Of a DNA stretch of 64,000 nt, positions 36,836 to 44,838 are shown in pieces. Within the stretch, counting starts at the first letter, position 1. Each line of letters opens with the position of its first letter. The position numbers were made by a program, and so were the translations under genes. The DNA is from Rhizobium sp. CIAT894 (lineage in GTDB: Bacteria > Pseudomonadota > Alphaproteobacteria > Rhizobiales > Rhizobiaceae). The stretch spans positions 313,001 through 377,000 of the forward strand of contig NZ_CP020947.1 in the NCBI RefSeq assembly GCF_000172795.2, given 5' to 3'. The notes below the pieces were generated by a model that had not been told where the DNA came from, ran no database searches, and saw nothing but the letters and a program-made list of their open reading frames with translations.

Positions 36836-37854
36836 TCGGGCTGGGGCGGGGCGGTCGTTTCGCCTGATAAAACCTCGCAGGCAAACAGGATCGGATTGTC
36901 GAGTTCGGGCGCGGTTTGCTTGTTCAGGAGAACGGCGACCGCCGCTGCGGCCATGTCTCGAATCGGCTGCTTCACCGTCGTCAGGCGCGGTGTCGTCATG
37001 CTGGCGAGCGGGATACCGTCGAAGCCGACGATGGAAAGGGCGGCGGGGACCGGGATGCCGAGATCATGGGCTGCCCGCATGCAGCCGATCGCCTGCTGGT
37101 CCGAACTGGCAAAGATCGCCGTCGGTCGCTCGTTGCGGGCGCGGGCCAGAAGATAATTTCCCGCTGAACGGCCGCTCTCGTAGTCGAAGGCCGCCTCGGC
37201 AATCAGCGGCGGCCCGGCGATTTTCGTGCCGCCGTCGGCCTGTTCCCCCGCCTGCTCGATTGCGTCGAGATAACCTCTGAGGCGATCGTTGGCGGGCACG
37301 GAGTGCCCGGGCCCCGAGATAAAGCCGATGCGGCGATGGCCGAGCTTCAGAAGATGCTCGACGCCAAGACGAACGCCGTTGCGGTGATCGGCGGCAATGC
37401 CGGAATACCCCGGCATCAGCCGGTCGACGACGACGATCGGCACGCCCTTCGGCAGCTTGATCTTGTGGAAATCATTGCTGGGAACGAGCATGATGCCGTC
37501 GACCTTCCGGCTCGTCAGCTGGCTGATGCGGTCAGCCTCCTTGGCCGCATGATCGAAGGACGTCATGACGATGATGTTGTAGCCGTGACTGGCCGCCGCT
37601 TGTTCCGCCGATTGGACGAGTTCGGCAAAGAACGGATTGGTCAGATCCGGAATGACGATGCCGATCAGCCGGCTGACCTTGCTGCGCATGCTTCGCGCCG
37701 ACGGGTCGGGCAGGTAGCCGAGGTCTTTGATGATCCCGGTGACGCGCGCCCGCAATTCCCTCGTCACCGACGGATGGTCGTTCAAAACCCGCGAAACGGT
37801 GCCGGTGGAAACTCCCGCAAGCTTGGCAACGTCCCTAATCCCGACCTTTGACAT
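36832..37854 (-). CDS. LacI-family transcriptional repressor of the adjacent sugar transporter
   Basis: A 340-residue LacI/GalR protein. The N-terminal HTH and hinge (VGIRDVAKLAGVSTGTVSRVLND) precede a periplasmic-binding-protein-like sensor with DLTNPFFAELVQSAEQ and FDGIPLASMTTPRLTTVKQP. It is divergent from the CUT2 ABC transporter, and the gap holds two identical operator-like sites, so it very probably represses that operon until a sugar binds. The sugar is unknown. Confidence 0.92.
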   Translation of the reverse strand: MSKVGIRDVAKLAGVSTGTVSRVLNDHPSVTRELRARVTGIIKDLGYLPDPSARSMRSKVSRLIGIVIPDLTNPFFAELVQSAEQAAASHGYNIIVMTSFDHAAKEADRISQLTSRKVDGIMLVPSNDFHKIKLPKGVPIVVVDRLMPGYSGIAADHRNGVRLGVEHLLKLGHRRIGFISGPGHSVPANDRLRGYLDAIEQAGEQADGGTKIAGPPLIAEAAFDYESGRSAGNYLLARARNERPTAIFASSDQQAIGCMRAAHDLGIPVPAALSIVGFDGIPLASMTTPRLTTVKQPIRDMAAAAVAVLLNKQTAPELDNPILFACEVLSGETTAPPQPD

Positions 37855-38007
37855 GACAGAAACAGTGGCCCTTCTTCTTCGCCTTTCGAAAAACGCCCGA
37901 GAGCGCCTGATCGAGGCTTCCAGCTAATGGTCTTCAGGTTCCTAGTCAAAGGCTGTGTGGCGATTTCGACGGCTGAACCTGCATGCAACGTTCGATAAGG
38001 CGCTGCA

Positions 38008-38021
38008 TGGAAACGGTTCAT
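38008..38021. promoter_or_regulatory. LacI-type operator, copy 1
   Basis: TGGAAACGGTTCAT contains the CG-centred imperfect palindrome GAAACGGTTC, typical of LacI/GalR operators. An exact copy lies 116 bases downstream. Spacing of two sites across the promoter suits repression by looping. Confidence 0.65.
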
Positions 38022-38086
38022 CGTGCATATGTCAATATCGGACTGAAAGGGCGATGCAGCATATTGTCCGCCCCTCTTTTTGGCCG

Positions 38087-38114
38087 CTTGACAATTTTCG
38101 AGGGCGTGCTACCC
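38087..38114 (+). promoter_or_regulatory. Probable promoter of the sugar transporter operon
   Basis: CTTGAC (38087-38092) and CTACCC (38109-38114), 16 bases apart, approximate the rhizobial sigma-70 consensus CTTGAC-N17-CTATAT. It lies between the two operator copies; the second operator begins 10 bases after the -10 element. Confidence 0.45.
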
Positions 38115-38123
38115 AGATGGCGT

Positions 38124-38137
38124 TGGAAACGGTTCAT
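38124..38137. promoter_or_regulatory. LacI-type operator, copy 2
   Basis: An identical 14-base copy of the site at 38008, placed just downstream of the -10 element where bound repressor would block transcription. Confidence 0.65.
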
Positions 38138-38189
38138 TGCCGCGGGCAACTCAGATGGAGCTGAGCCCAGAGCCGTTAGGGAGGAAAAA

Positions 38190-39173
38190 ATGTCCAATTC
38201 TAAGCGTGAATCCGTCATGATCAGTGCACCGCGCCGTGCGGCCTTGAAGCTCGGCCTTGCCGGCACCCTGGTGCTGGCGCTGGCGAGCAGCGTCTCGCCC
38301 GCCTTTGCGGCCGAAAAGCCGAAGGTCGGCCTGATCATGAAGTCTCTGTCCAATGAGTTCTTCAAGCAGATGAAGGCCGGCGCCGACAAATATGCGGCCG
38401 AGAACAAGGACAAGTTCGACTTCAAGGCCGTCGGCATGAAAGACGAGCGTGATTTCGCCGCGCAGGTCGATGCCGTCGAAAACTTCGTCACCCAGAAATA
38501 CGATATCATCGTCGTAGCACCGGCCGATTCCAAGGCGATGGCGACCCCGCTGGCAAAGGCGGTGAAGGCTGGCGTCAAGGTCATCAACATCGACGTGCCG
38601 CTCGACGCCGATGCCAAGAAGAAGGCCGGGATCGATCTCGCCTTCTTCGGGCCTGACAACAAGGAAGGGGCAAAGCTCGCGGGCGATGCGCTTGCCAAGG
38701 ATCTCGGCCCCGGCGCCAAGGTGGTCATTCTCGAGGGCAACCCCGAGGCCGACAATGCCAAGGAGCGCAAGGAAGGCTTCGTGGACTCCGTCAAATCGGG
38801 CAAGCTCGAGCTTCTCGACAGCAAGACTGCCCATTGGGAGACCGAGGAAGCCAACACCGTCATGACGAATTTCCTGACGAAGTATAAGGATATTCAAGGT
38901 GTCATGGCCGCCAACGACTCCATGGCCCTCGGCGTCGTCAAGGCCCTCGATGCTGCCGGTCAGGCCGGCAAGATCAAGGTCGTCGGCTTCGACAATATCC
39001 CGCCCGTCCAGCCGCTGATCAAGGACGGCAAGATGCTCGCCACCGTCGAGCAGTACGGCGCGCAGATGGCGGTCATGGGCATCGACTATGGCATGCGCGA
39101 ACTGGCCGGCGAAAAATTCACCGGCTGGGTCAAGACCGACGTCAAGCTGGTCACCGCTGCCGATCTGAAATAG
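38190..39173 (+). CDS. Sugar ABC transporter substrate-binding protein (CUT2/RbsB-like)
   Basis: A 327-residue periplasmic binding protein of the ribose/galactose class. The signal peptide (ALKLGLAGTLVLALASSVSPAFA) is followed by KVGLIMKSLSNEFFKQMKAGADKYA and the late GVMAANDSMALGVVKAL and VGFDNIPPVQPLI segments. The start is fixed by GGGAGGA just before 38190; the longer open frame covers the operator region. It is the first gene of the transporter operon. Confidence 0.93.
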   Translation: MSNSKRESVMISAPRRAALKLGLAGTLVLALASSVSPAFAAEKPKVGLIMKSLSNEFFKQMKAGADKYAAENKDKFDFKAVGMKDERDFAAQVDAVENFVTQKYDIIVVAPADSKAMATPLAKAVKAGVKVINIDVPLDADAKKKAGIDLAFFGPDNKEGAKLAGDALAKDLGPGAKVVILEGNPEADNAKERKEGFVDSVKSGKLELLDSKTAHWETEEANTVMTNFLTKYKDIQGVMAANDSMALGVVKALDAAGQAGKIKVVGFDNIPPVQPLIKDGKMLATVEQYGAQMAVMGIDYGMRELAGEKFTGWVKTDVKLVTAADLK

Positions 39174-39317
39174 TCGGGATATCAGACTCCCAAAAGCAAA
39201 CGTGGCGCCGGCTGCCGGCCGACGCCATCGCCACCAACCGATTGACGCGTTGATCGCTTCGGGTGAGGCTCGTTTCGGGCCTCCCCGATGCGCGTTGCGC
39301 GGAGGTTTGAAGAGACC

Positions 39318-40853
39318 ATGCATGAGGTCGCCGTGTCAGATAGAGCAGATGACGACATCCTGAGCCTTGAAGGGATCGGCAAGCGCTTCCCCGGCGTCGT
39401 AGCGCTCAGGGATGTCTCCATTCGGATCGGCCGCGGCAAGGGGCACGTTCTCCTCGGCGAGAACGGCGCCGGAAAGTCGACCCTGATCAATCTGCTCGGC
39501 GGCGTCTTCCGGCCGGATGACGGCCATATCCTGTTTGACGGCAAGCCTTATCATCCGTCTTCGCCGCTCGAGGCGTTCAGGGCGGGCATCCGCGTCATTC
39601 ACCAGGAACTGCACCCGCTTTCCAACCTGACAGTTGCCGAAAACCTGCTGTTTGAGCATCTGCCGCGCCGATACGGCCTGGTGAATTACAAAGCGATGAA
39701 CGCCAGAGCGGCGGAACTGCTGGAAGAGGTCGGTCTCGACGTGGCGCCGACGACACTGGCAAGCCGCCTCAGCGTCGCGCAGCTGCAGCTGGTCGAGATC
39801 GCCAAGGCGCTTTGCTACGAAAGCAAGCTTCTCGTTCTCGACGAACCGACGGCGACGCTGACCTCCAAGGAGGTCGATCGCCTGTTCGAAATTCTGAAAC
39901 GCCTGAAGAGCCGTGGCGTCACCACCCTCTACATCTCGCACCGGCTGGAAGAGATCTTCGAGGTCGGCGACGACGTGACGGTGCTGCGCGACGGCCAGCA
40001 CGTGATCACCCGGCCGCTGGCCGGACTTGGCATCCCCGAAATCGTCGAGCTGATGGTCGGGCGCAAGCTTTCAGATCACGGCATTTTCAAGGGCGACAGC
40101 ACGGTATCCGGCGAGGCGCTCGGCGTTTCCGGCCTCAAGGTGACGCGGCATAGCCCGGAACTGTCCTTCTCCGTGGCAAAGGGCGAGATCGTCGGCATTG
40201 CCGGCCTGGTCGGCAGCGGCCGCACCGAGGCTGTTCGCGCCCTGTTCGGCGCCGACGTCAAGGCATCAGGCGAGATCCGCGTGAACGGCGAGCCGGTCGA
40301 GATCAATGCGCCCAAGGATGCCGTGGCGGCCGGGCTGTGCCTGGCGACCGAAGACCGCAAGATGCAGGGCCTGATGCTCGATATGAGCTGCGCCGAAAAC
40401 GCCACCATCACCGCTCTCGACAAGATCTCCCGCAACGGCCTGATCCTGGGCAAGGCCGAGGATGAGCACGCGCAGCGCCTGGTGCGCGAGCTCCGGATCA
40501 AGACCCCGTCCATCCATCAGGCCGTCCGCACCTTTTCCGGTGGCAATCAGCAGAAGGTCGTCATTGCCAAATGGCTGTTCCGCGGCCCCAAGGTGCTGAT
40601 TTTCGATGAGCCGACCCGCGGGATCGATGTCGGCGCCAAGGCCGAAATCTATGAGCTTCTGTGGAAGTTCGCCGCCGATGGCAAAGGTGTCCTGGTCGTC
40701 TCTTCGGATCTGCCGGAGCTGATGGGCATCTGCCATCGCATCATCGTCTTCTCCGACGGCAAGATATCAGGTGAAATCGCCCGGGAGCAATTTGACGAAA
40801 GCAGGATCCTTTCGCTCGCCTACAAGGAGTACAGCCGTGTCCGCCAACATTGA
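39318..40853 (+). CDS. Sugar ABC transporter ATP-binding protein (two ATPase domains)
   Basis: A 511-residue duplicated ATPase of the CUT2 group (RbsA/MglA-like). The first domain has Walker A GENGAGKST, signature LSVAQLQLVEIAKAL and Walker B LLVLDEPTATL. The second has the degenerate loop GLVGSGRTE and signature FSGGNQQKVVIAKWL with IFDEPTRG. It powers import from the inner-membrane side. The start at 39318 has GGAGG upstream. A gap of about 140 bases from the binding-protein gene is compatible with one operon. Confidence 0.92.
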   Translation: MHEVAVSDRADDDILSLEGIGKRFPGVVALRDVSIRIGRGKGHVLLGENGAGKSTLINLLGGVFRPDDGHILFDGKPYHPSSPLEAFRAGIRVIHQELHPLSNLTVAENLLFEHLPRRYGLVNYKAMNARAAELLEEVGLDVAPTTLASRLSVAQLQLVEIAKALCYESKLLVLDEPTATLTSKEVDRLFEILKRLKSRGVTTLYISHRLEEIFEVGDDVTVLRDGQHVITRPLAGLGIPEIVELMVGRKLSDHGIFKGDSTVSGEALGVSGLKVTRHSPELSFSVAKGEIVGIAGLVGSGRTEAVRALFGADVKASGEIRVNGEPVEINAPKDAVAAGLCLATEDRKMQGLMLDMSCAENATITALDKISRNGLILGKAEDEHAQRLVRELRIKTPSIHQAVRTFSGGNQQKVVIAKWLFRGPKVLIFDEPTRGIDVGAKAEIYELLWKFAADGKGVLVVSSDLPELMGICHRIIVFSDGKISGEIAREQFDESRILSLAYKEYSRVRQH

Positions 40854-41871
40854 AAAACAGACTGAGGCGCAAACCGGGGCGAAACAGGTAAGCGTCTGGG
40901 ACAAGCTTCTGCGGATCTCGATGAAGGAAGCCGGCGTCGCCATCGCCCTCGTCCTGATCCTGGCGTTTTTCTCGGCGACGGCGCCCTATTTCGCCACGCC
41001 GGAGAACTTCCTGAAGATCTTCGTGCAGATCGCCATCAACACCGTGCTGGCCGCCGGCATGACCTTCGTCATCCTCATCGGCGGCATCGATCTTTCCGTC
41101 GGCTCGCTGCTTGCCCTTTGCACGGTGATCGGTGCGACGATCATGATCAATCCGGCGTTTTCGCCATGGCAGGCGATCATTCTCGCCTGCCTGGCCTCGA
41201 TGGGCACCGGTGCCGTGCTCGGCGCCGTCAACGGCTGGATCTGCGAGAAGTGGAAGCTTCCCTCCTTCATCGTCACCCTCGGCATGCTGAATGTCGCCAG
41301 CGGCCTGGCCCGCGTCGTCAGCGACAATTCGACGATCACAGGCCTGCCGCAGCCTTTCGTCGATTTCGGCAACCTGATCTTCTGGGGCATTTTTCCGTCG
41401 ATCTTCCTGATTGCGATCGTCGTCGTGCTGATCGGCTGGTTCGTGCTGCGCTACACCGTCTTCGGCCGCTTCGTCTTTGCCATCGGCACCAATGAAGAGG
41501 CGGTGCGCCTGTCCGGGCATCAGCCGAAACGATACAAGATCGCGGTCTTCACCATCTCCGGGCTGACCGCCGGCATTGCTGCCATGGTCTATCTGCTCCG
41601 TCTCAATGTCGGCAGCCCGGTTGCCGGCATCGGCTATGAGCTGAATGCCATCGCCGCCGTCATCATCGGCGGCACCAGCCTCTCGGGCGGCAAGGGCTCG
41701 ATCATCGGCACGCTTGTCGGTGCCTGCATTCTGCAGGTGCTGTCGACCGGGTTGCAGCTGCTCGGCGCCGACGACAACATCAAGCCGATCGTCATCGGCG
41801 CCGTCATCGTGCTCGCCGTCATTCTCGACAGCTATCGCGGCCGGCTGATGCGGATCCTCGAAACCCGGTGA
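40837..41871 (+). CDS. Sugar ABC transporter permease (CUT2 family)
   Basis: A polytopic inner-membrane protein of 344 residues with about 8-10 hydrophobic segments and the family loop AIGTNEEAVRLSGHQPKRYKIAVF. The GTG at 40837 with AAGGAG upstream is the best start; it overlaps the ATPase gene's 3' end by 17 bases. It completes a binding protein-ATPase-permease operon. No sugar-metabolic genes are attached, so the substrate cannot be inferred. Confidence 0.92.
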   Translation: MSANIEKQTEAQTGAKQVSVWDKLLRISMKEAGVAIALVLILAFFSATAPYFATPENFLKIFVQIAINTVLAAGMTFVILIGGIDLSVGSLLALCTVIGATIMINPAFSPWQAIILACLASMGTGAVLGAVNGWICEKWKLPSFIVTLGMLNVASGLARVVSDNSTITGLPQPFVDFGNLIFWGIFPSIFLIAIVVVLIGWFVLRYTVFGRFVFAIGTNEEAVRLSGHQPKRYKIAVFTISGLTAGIAAMVYLLRLNVGSPVAGIGYELNAIAAVIIGGTSLSGGKGSIIGTLVGACILQVLSTGLQLLGADDNIKPIVIGAVIVLAVILDSYRGRLMRILETR

Positions 41872-41968
41872 TCGCGAGCGCCGAAAGCCCTCGACCGAAG
41901 CCCTTGATCGGCATTGCGTTTGATGCCGGGCCGACCTACATCTGTCCGGCATTCAGCGAGGGACGGAA

Positions 41969-42916
41969 ATGGCCAAGATCACCAATGTAGCGGTCCAGAT
42001 GGATCATGTCGCCGGCATCAATATCGCAGGCGATTCCACCTTCGCCATGAGCCTGGAAGCCCAAGCGCGCGGCTACCGGCTGTTCCACTATACGCCCGAG
42101 CGCCTGAGTTTCCGCGACGGCCAGCTCTTTGCCAGCGTCGAGCCGATGCTGCTGAAGGACGTCAAGGGCGATCACTTCGAGCTCGGCGCGCCGGAGCGCG
42201 TCGATCTCTCCACCATGGATGTCGTGCTGCTGCGCCAGGATCCGCCCTTCGACATGGCCTATATCACCTCGACGCATCTGCTCGAGCGCATCCATCCGAA
42301 GACCCTCGTCGTCAACGATCCGGCCTGGGTGCGCAATTCGCCGGAGAAGATCTTCGTCACCGAATTTGCCGATCTGATGCCGAAGACGCTGATCACCAGG
42401 GATGCAGCCGAAATCCGCCGCTTCCGCGACGAGATGGGCGATATCATCCTGAAGCCGCTCTACGGCAATGGCGGCGCCGGCGTCTTCCATTCGACCCGCG
42501 ACGACCGCAACCTCTCCTCGCTGCTGGAAATGTTCGGCCAGCTCTTCCGCGAGCCCTTCATCGCCCAGCAATATCTGCCCGACGTGCGCAAGGGCGACAA
42601 ACGCATAATCCTGGTCGATGGCGAATTTGCCGGCGCCATCAACCGCGTCCCGGCCGAGCACGACAGCCGCTCCAACATGCATGTCGGCGGCCGTGCCGAG
42701 GCGACCGAGCTGACGGCGCGCGAACGGGAAATCTGCGAACGCATCGGCCCGGCGCTGAGGGAACGCGGCTTCCTGCTCGTCGGCATCGACGTGATCGGCG
42801 ATTACATGACCGAGATCAACGTGACGTCGCCCACCGGCATCCGCGAGGTCAAAAAATTCGGCGGCGCCGATATCGCAGGCCTGCTCTGGGATGCGATCGA
42901 GCGCAAGCGCGGCTGA
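41969..42916 (+). CDS. gshB: Glutathione synthase
   Basis: A 315-residue ATP-grasp enzyme joining gamma-glutamylcysteine and glycine in the cytosol. The order [57 protein letters not shown] and the late [14 protein letters not shown] is the prokaryotic GshB pattern. A GGGACGG lies before the ATG. It is about 100 bases after the transporter and likely transcribed separately. Confidence 0.96.
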   Translation: MAKITNVAVQMDHVAGINIAGDSTFAMSLEAQARGYRLFHYTPERLSFRDGQLFASVEPMLLKDVKGDHFELGAPERVDLSTMDVVLLRQDPPFDMAYITSTHLLERIHPKTLVVNDPAWVRNSPEKIFVTEFADLMPKTLITRDAAEIRRFRDEMGDIILKPLYGNGGAGVFHSTRDDRNLSSLLEMFGQLFREPFIAQQYLPDVRKGDKRIILVDGEFAGAINRVPAEHDSRSNMHVGGRAEATELTAREREICERIGPALRERGFLLVGIDVIGDYMTEINVTSPTGIREVKKFGGADIAGLLWDAIERKRG

Positions 42917-43090
42917 TCTTGCCGCGTGACCCACGCGCCTGCTGCGGCCGGGTACAACCCCGGTCACAGCCTATATCTGACTGCGTTCCTTGATTGTTCT
43001 TGTTTTATTCCAGATTCCATGCCAGATTGCAACCGCTGGCCCTGATGGGTTGCAGGGGCTATAAGAGTTTGCGGGCAGGGGGATGGGTTT

Positions 43091-44713
43091 ATGGTCGCGC
43101 GTGTCAGTACGGTGGCATTCCAGGGCATCGAGGGTGTGCCGGTCGAGGTCCAGGTCATGGTCGCTCCCGGCAAGATCGGCATGCAGATCGTCGGCCTGCC
43201 CGATAAGGCGGTGGCCGAAAGCCGCGAGCGTGTGCAGGCCGCCCTTCACGCTTCCGGCCTGACGCTGCCGGCCAAGCGCGTGACCGTCAATCTGGCGCCG
43301 GCCGATCTGCCGAAAGAGGGCTCGCATTTCGATCTTCCGATCGCGCTGGCGCTGATGGCCGCTCTCGGCGCCATTCCCGCCGATGCGCTGTCGGATTTTG
43401 TCGTCGTGGGCGAGCTCAATCTCGACGGCACCATCGCCGCCATTTCAGGCGCGCTGCCGGCCGCGATCGGCGCCAATGCGCTCGGCAAGGGGCTGATCTG
43501 CCCGGCCGAAAGCGGCGCCGAAGCCGCCTGGGCCGGTGCCGACGTCGATATTCTCGCTCCCCGCAGCCTGATTGCCCTTGCCAATCATTTCCGCGGCACG
43601 CAGGTCTTATCCAGGCCGGAGGCGTCGATCCGCGCCAATGCCGCCAATCTGCCGGATCTGGCCGAAATCAAGGGCCAGGAAAGCGCCAAGCGGGCGCTCG
43701 AAGTGGCGGCCGCCGGCGGCCACAATCTCCTGATGGTCGGCCCTCCCGGCTCCGGCAAGTCGATGCTGGCGGCACGGCTGCCGTCGATCCTGCCGCCGCT
43801 CTCGGCCGCCGAGCTGCTGGAGGTTTCGATGGTCCATTCGATCGCCGGCCAGCTCACCGGCGGCAAACTCTCCGACCGCCGGCCCTTCCGCACCCCGCAT
43901 CATTCCGCCACCATGGCGGCGCTCGTCGGCGGCGGCATCCGCGCCCGTCCGGGCGAAGCCTCGCTTGCCCATCACGGCGTGCTCTTCCTCGACGAGTTTC
44001 CGGAATTCACGCCGCAGGCGCTGGATGCGCTGCGCCAGCCGCTCGAAGGCGGCGAATGCGTCATTGCGCGCGCCAATCACCGCGTCTCCTATCCGGCGAA
44101 ATTCCAGCTGATCGCGGCAATGAACCCCTGCCGCTGCGGCATGGCCGGCGAGCCCGGCCACACCTGCGCCCGCGGCCCCCGCTGCATGAGCGATTACCAG
44201 GCCCGCATCTCCGGCCCGCTGATGGACCGCATCGATATCCGCATCGACGTGCCGGCCGTCTCCGCCGCCGATCTGATCCGGCCGATGGCCGCGGAAACCA
44301 GCGCCGACGTCGCTCGCCGCGTCGCCCGCGCCCGCGAAATCCAGCAGCAGCGCTTCGAGGCCGCCGGCGCCAAAGGCATCGGCACCAACGCCCGCTGCTC
44401 CACATCAATGATCGAAAAACTCGCCGAACCCGACGCCGGCGGCTTGCAGCTCCTGCGCGACGCCGCCGAAAAAATGAAATTCTCCGCCCGCGGCTACCAC
44501 CGCGTCCTCAAGGTCGCCCGCACGCTCGCCGATCTCGATGGTAAGCCGACGGTCGGCCGAATGGCATCTGGCGGAGGCGATCTCTTACCGTATCGCGGGC
44601 GAGAGGCTGACAGCTGCGGCGTAGGAAGAGGGACAGCCGAGCGCCCTGACAAGCGGTTTCCGAAAGCCGCGAGCGTGCGCAGGCCGCCCTTCACGCCTCC
44701 GGCGCCGAAGTGA
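43091..44713 (+). CDS. comM: YifB/ComM-family Mg-chelatase-like AAA+ ATPase with frameshifted C-terminus
   Basis: N-terminal Lon-like fold (KIGMQIVGLPDKAVAESRERVQAAL), an AAA+ domain with Walker A GPPGSGKSML and Walker B LFLDEFPEF, and the Mg-chelatase C-terminal domain. ComM is a helicase supporting DNA uptake by branch migration. Near 44561-44566 one extra base shifts the frame. The alternate frame restores the expected HLAEAISYRIAGERL and stops at 44624, giving the usual ~510 residues. The annotated frame instead runs 30 codons on into a ComM remnant. Function may be impaired, since only the last 20 residues are altered. Confidence 0.88.
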   Translation: MVARVSTVAFQGIEGVPVEVQVMVAPGKIGMQIVGLPDKAVAESRERVQAALHASGLTLPAKRVTVNLAPADLPKEGSHFDLPIALALMAALGAIPADALSDFVVVGELNLDGTIAAISGALPAAIGANALGKGLICPAESGAEAAWAGADVDILAPRSLIALANHFRGTQVLSRPEASIRANAANLPDLAEIKGQESAKRALEVAAAGGHNLLMVGPPGSGKSMLAARLPSILPPLSAAELLEVSMVHSIAGQLTGGKLSDRRPFRTPHHSATMAALVGGGIRARPGEASLAHHGVLFLDEFPEFTPQALDALRQPLEGGECVIARANHRVSYPAKFQLIAAMNPCRCGMAGEPGHTCARGPRCMSDYQARISGPLMDRIDIRIDVPAVSAADLIRPMAAETSADVARRVARAREIQQQRFEAAGAKGIGTNARCSTSMIEKLAEPDAGGLQLLRDAAEKMKFSARGYHRVLKVARTLADLDGKPTVGRMASGGGDLLPYRGREADSCGVGRGTAERPDKRFPKAASVRRPPFTPPAPK

Positions 44714-44758
44714 ATATTCTCGCACCGAGTAGCCTGATCGCCGTTCTAGCATGAGCGA
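44640..44758 (+). pseudogene. Decayed ComM fragment with internal deletion
   Basis: Read in one frame, 44656-44758 gives SESRERAQAALHASG followed at once by AEVNILAPSSLIAVLA and a stop. These match residues ~42-56 and ~150-165 of the neighbouring ComM, so about 275 bases are missing in frame. At DNA level 44661-44703 differs from 43216-43258 at only 2 of 43 bases, whereas the second segment is more divergent. It marks an old rearrangement at this spot. Confidence 0.75.
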
Positions 44759-44838
44759 GAGTTCGTGCAACTGGTGGGCAATCGACTCCGTTCGCTGAAC
44801 TGTCCGGTGAAATGGGGAGCACATCCATGGATGTAGGT

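Noticed and set aside
40741..41952. 403-codon ORF antisense to the permease gene
   Set aside because: Asp/Gly/Arg-rich shadow composition typical of antisense frames in GC-rich genes.
44821..44834. 14-base palindrome ACATCCATGGATGT after the NACHT stop
   Set aside because: Too short to distinguish from chance; no T-run and no second copy seen.
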